Source: Margaritispora aquatica | Taxonomy: Eukaryota > Ascomycota > Leotiomycetes > Helotiales > Discinellaceae | Direction: 5' to 3' | Length of the DNA: 64,000 bases | NCBI GenBank assembly: GCA_007644065.1 | Contig: VJWN01000038.1 | Span: forward strand, 62,001-126,000 | In this document: positions 60,195 to 64,000 of the stretch, piece after piece | Layout of the letters: each line of letters starts with the position of its first letter | How positions within the stretch are numbered: the first letter of the stretch is position 1 | Position numbers and translations under genes: made by a program | Notes under the pieces: model-generated | Database searches by the model: none | What the model saw: only the letters and a program-made list of their open reading frames with translations | Told to the model about the DNA's origin: nothing

Positions 60195-62500
60195 ATGGCG
60201 ACGACACAAACACAGATCCCTAGCCCTAACAAGCATGAGGGAAATGAGGTCGATTCCACGATAGAAATCGAGGAATCTGAGTTTCAAGGTCGTGAGCTCA
60301 AGGAGGAGCAACGCACACATAATGCAGGCGACGTCGTGATCATCTCCGGCTCCGATCGAGTGCGAAGAGTCCCAATTCCCTCAGATGATCCCAATGACCC
60401 TCTTCACTTCCCTCAATGGCGCAAGTTGGGTATCATCTTTACGTGTTGCTGGTTTTGTGAGTACTTGTGCTGCCCTCGCATCCTTAGAACCATCCTGAGG
60501 AACTGAGAATACATAAGCATAAGGGCACAGTGCTAACGGATCAATATAGCCAACTTCTCGCTTTTGGCCCTCAGTGGAATTGGAACATTCTTCAATTCTT
60601 TATTCCAAATCTATTCTTCCGAGCATGCACCGCAGGAGATTGTAGGCCTAGCCACCTACTCCAGCATGGTCATGGCCTTCGGTAAATGTGCTCCCAATTT
60701 GTGACATTGATACCTTTTCCTGATGAATGGTCTTTAGGAAGTCTGGGGATGTTGCCTCTGGCCATTGTCTTTGGCCGTCGCCCAGTGTTCTTGTTTGCCA
60801 TTCTATTAACCGTAGCGTCCAGTATCTCAGCCGCCCTCAGCCAAAAATTCGACACACATTTCATTAGTCGCATCTTTCTCGGACTGGGAACCGGTGCAAC
60901 GGAATCTGTAAGTAGTCATACTTTCTCCAGCTGTAGTTGATGATAAACACAGCACTAACCTGACTACAAACAGCTCTTGCCCTTAATCATCGCCGATGTG
61001 ACTTTCCTTGACGAACGCAGCTTCTACTTTGGTAAGTATTGTACTCGCCGGATACTTTATACTTTGAAGTGCTACCTTACGAAGCGAATACGTGCTAACG
61101 TATATGCAGGTTTATACTGGGCCAGTCAGAACGTAGTCAGCACCGCAGTCACCATTGGCTTATCTTATGTCACAGCGGCTTTATCTTGGAGGTATGCAAT
61201 GCACTCTCAATTCTGAATCATTTCTTCTTGGTGTCGCTAGGTACTAACTCAAAATCTAGATGGTTCTATTGGATTTTCGTCATTACCCTCTCGGTTGGAG
61301 TCATACTTGTGCTTGTCTTGAATCCAGAAACCAAATTTCTTCGATCTCCGACTGCAATTAATGGCCAAGTGGTTTTCACAGATGAGTTCGGCACGACAAT
61401 GATTGTTTCCGATGAGGAGGCAGCAGAGAGGTTCGGCGCGGTTGAAGAGCATACCTCAAGTCCTGTTGCAAAGAAAACATTCTTGCAGACCTTGAGGCCA
61501 TATAATGAGTTTTCTCCCAATGGCTTTCAAACCTGGCTAGCGGTCTACGGCAAGATCTTGAAATCCTGCACTTCTCCCGGTGTGATCTTTGCTACCTTAG
61601 CTGCTTCAATCTCTTTAGGTAAGAAATGGCCCCCATTGAATATGGAGTCGAAGAAAGTGACTAACCTGGTGACTACTTCTAGGAATCGGAATCGCTGTGA
61701 CACTTGTGTACAGTACTCTCCTCATTGAACGCTTCCATTGGGAGCCAAAGTCGGTTGGGCTTTTCAACGTAAGCAAGCTTTCTTTACTCTGCTAGCGCTC
61801 GTGTTAACTTCCATTTGTTATAGGCTCCGATCATCCCAGCGAGTTTCTTAGCAATGTTCTATAGCGGATATGTTGCCGACAAGATCAATATCTGGCTTGC
61901 GAGACGCAACCATGGAGTGCACAAGCCAGAGCATCATCTTTTACATCTCATTATTCCCTGCATTTTTGGAGCTATTGGCATTACCGCTATGGGTGTAACT
62001 GCAAACAATCCTGAAAAGTACTCGGTCTGGGGCCTCATCCTTGGTACGTCTACACCATCCACACTTGCGAAAGGCCCATTTCTCAAATCTGGTCACTAAT
62101 CTATTCTCGTTGCAGGCTGGGGTATCTACCAGTTCTCGTTTGTCTGTATCCTAATCAACACGACATGTTTCGCCGCCGAGGTCGTTCCGACCAGCCCAGG
62201 TGCCGCAATGGTCATCGTCGTTGGTGGAAAAAACATCATCTCGTTCGGAGCCTCTTACGGCTTGATTCCCATGCTTCAAATCTACACCTACTTGCAGGCC
62301 TTCATGATTGTGAGCATACCTTTCCACTCTCGAAAATCTCAGTCCCTAACCTCTATCGCAGCTACTTGGTGTTTACCTAGGCATCTTCGCACTAGGCATC
62401 CCGGTCTACTTCTTGAATAACAAGGTATGTGCATTCTCTTGGCCTAGGATTCGAACATAGCTAATGATCCGACTTTCAGTGGAAGAAGTGGGCGCAATAA
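60195..62500 (+). CDS. MFS transporter (DHA1-like), intron-rich
   Basis: Eleven exons: 60195-60456, 60550-60681, 60738-60907, 60974-61031, 61110-61191, 61260-61618, 61683-61768, 61824-62043, 62116-62309, 62362-62424 and 62480-62500. All join in phase to 548 aa. The cytosolic N-terminus ends in DDPNDPLHFPQWRK, the DPLxxPxW form of the DHA1 hallmark. Motif A is LAIVFGRRPVFLF, and NPETKFLRSP follows helix 6. Twelve helices predicted, ending KKWAQ. Exons of 58, 82, 86, 63 and 21 nt contrast with the three- and four-exon transporters elsewhere in the window. Divergent from the hybrid regulator, so a cluster exporter or importer is likely. Confidence 0.87.
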
Positions 62501-62766
62501 TAGATCACTTCAGTGCACCAGGGGGAGAGAAATAGGGGTAGCAATGCAAGAACCCGAGTGTTAGGCCAGGTGATCATACCTCGAGGTATATCCAACACGC
62601 GGTCATGTTTTTTAGTTTAAGATAGCAAACGCTATTAATACTATTAAAATATTTGGAAATCTTAGGTCTCAAGTATAATTCTTTCAAGTGTAGATAATGA
62701 TGGCGTATTAATAAACTACAATTATTATGTTGTATGTAACGCACGGCAGTTACCACTCTCTGCAGT

Positions 62767-64000
62767 TCAGACTCTACAAAGCTTTCCATTCCCACTCGGC
62801 AGTCCATTTGCAGTCACCACTTGCCATCCCTCGCTTCCCACAGCCGTCTGTGCAAAAAACACATCATTTGGATCAACGCTCTTCTTCAACGCCAACAACC
62901 TCTGATACTTGGTGCCATAGAAGCACTGTTGAAAGTTTGGCTCCAAAATATCGCTCTCCCCAAGATATGCACCAGCACCCAGCGAAATGTCACGCCACCG
63001 CTGCATATGTCCAAATGTGAAGTTCTGCCTCGTTGCTAGTTGAATCTCAGCACTTGCTCCTTCAGGCCAGTTGACAGATTGCAAGACATGCGCGTATGTG
63101 TTCCTCCACGCCGGATTGACGCCATTATCAGGGTTCACTGTGCCATGGACGCTAGGATCGATGATGAACGCGATGATAGTCAAGCCAGCCTGCGACGAAG
63201 TCTTGATAGCATTAAAAGTGGCATCGATGGACGAGGCATTGTCCCAGTTCTGCTTGGGGAATAAGCGAGACCCCGTCGCCACGTGCGTCTTCTGCACGAC
63301 TTCGAGCGGGAACGAGCCCAGCCACGCCGTGTAGAAGGAGTCGTACTGCACGGTGGTTGGGGCGAAGGTGATGTTCAGCGCGGCGAGCTGCGTGAACCAC
63401 GGCGCGAGCAGCGCGTTGGTCTCCGCCAGCGTCTTGTTGGGCGCGAAGAAGGGCTGCATGAGGAACATGGGCCCCGTCGCTAGGTTGATGATGAACCAGT
63501 ACGCGTAGATGCCCTGCGCGGACAGCGACGGGAAGTAGTCGAGGTATAATCTCACGCCTGCCCAGAAGTTCTCGGTGGTGATGGAGCCCCCGACCGTAAA
63601 GCTGAACTTGGATGTCGTGACGGGGATTTCGGGGTGTGCTTTGATTGTGACTGAAGTCACAACACCGAATGCGCTGCCGCCACCTCCTCGGAGTGCCCAG
63701 AACAATTCGGTGTTTTGGTTGAAATCGGCAGTGACGAAATGTCCGTTGGCTGTTACGACGTTCATGGAGAGGACTTGGTCAGCGGCTATCCCGTACAGGG
63801 AGCTGAGGGGTGAGTGACCTCCGCCTTGGATGTAGCCTCCCATGACACCAACGGTCTAAGCGAGAGAATTAGTTCAATTCTCAATCTATATGCATTTTTG
63901 ATATAGTGCACTCACCTGACCTTCACCACCAACAACCATCAACCCTCTCGCATAAGCCTCCTTGTAAATCTCAAAAGCTTGAACGCCAACACCAGCCTTG
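62767..64000 (-). CDS. FAD-linked oxidase, berberine-bridge (BBE) family, N-terminus off the window
   Basis: Minus strand, exons 64000-63916 (partial) and 63855-62767 (60-nt intron). The visible 391 residues cover the second half of the PCMH-type FAD domain ([36 protein letters not shown]) with LFWALRGGGGSAFGVV. They also cover the substrate domain and the C-terminal BBE motif (CFYGTKYQRLLALKKSVDPNDVFFAQTAVGSEGW). Such enzymes oxidise alcohols, sugars or natural-product intermediates with O2, often extracellularly; several NxS/T sites (NKT, NIT, NAS, NFT) fit a secreted glycoprotein. The signal peptide and the His/Cys FAD attachment sites would be beyond 64000. Convergent with the MFS gene, with 266 bases between the stops. 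Confidence 0.9.

Noticed and set aside
62440..62479. GGATTCGAAC, resembling a reverse tRNA T-loop
   Set aside because: It lies inside the last intron of the MFS gene and lacks the other tRNA elements.

Overview
The window is nuclear DNA of a filamentous ascomycete, most likely a Pezizomycotina species; the protein set fits a leotiomycete-like lineage, but I cannot fix the genus. The evidence is many spliceosomal introns of 45-120 nt with GT...AG ends and CTAAC/CTGAC-type branch sites, fungal-only families (Zn2Cys6 and C2H2 regulators with fungal_trans domains, WSC proteins, MFS drug transporters, Fdc1/Pad1, Rad7/Rad16), and pyrimidine-rich intergenic DNA with microsatellites. I assembled 23 protein-coding genes by joining exons in phase. 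Two are cut by the window edges. No tRNA, rRNA or CRISPR was found.

Layout: 0-3 kb, YTM1 (partial, -) and an orthodox aquaporin with long tails (-). 4-7.3 kb, an MFS transporter (+) and a maltose/galactoside-type O-acetyltransferase (-). 9.6-15.2 kb, a C2H2 + fungal_trans regulator (+) and an INSIG-family protein (-), followed by about 3.3 kb with no gene. 18.4-27 kb, a coherent weak-acid/phenylacrylic-acid module: MFS transporter (+), Zn2Cys6 regulator (+), FDC1-type decarboxylase (-) and PAD1-type flavin prenyltransferase (+), the last two divergent from a promoter rich in CGG triplets. 27.8-30 kb, a secreted triple-WSC protein (-). 31.8-38.2 kb, RAD7 (-) and RAD16 (+) head to head; their yeast products form one nucleotide-excision-repair complex. 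39-46.2 kb, a class I glutamine-amidotransferase-like protein, two unrecognised genes, and a membrane protein with a His...Asn-Cys motif. 46.2-49.7 kb is gene-poor and holds a hexanucleotide microsatellite and an AT-rich decayed patch.

49.7-64 kb looks like a specialised-metabolism or catabolic cluster: alpha/beta hydrolase (-), phytanoyl-CoA-dioxygenase-type enzyme (-), FAD monooxygenase of the salicylate hydroxylase type (-), a regulator carrying both two C2H2 fingers and a Zn2Cys6 cluster (-), an MFS transporter (+) divergent from that regulator, and a berberine-bridge-type FAD oxidase (partial, -). No backbone synthase is visible, so either it lies beyond 64 kb or the set modifies or degrades an external compound.

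All splice sites were read by eye and checked for phase closure (each coding total is a multiple of three). Initiator choices and a few introns remain uncertain, as noted per entry.
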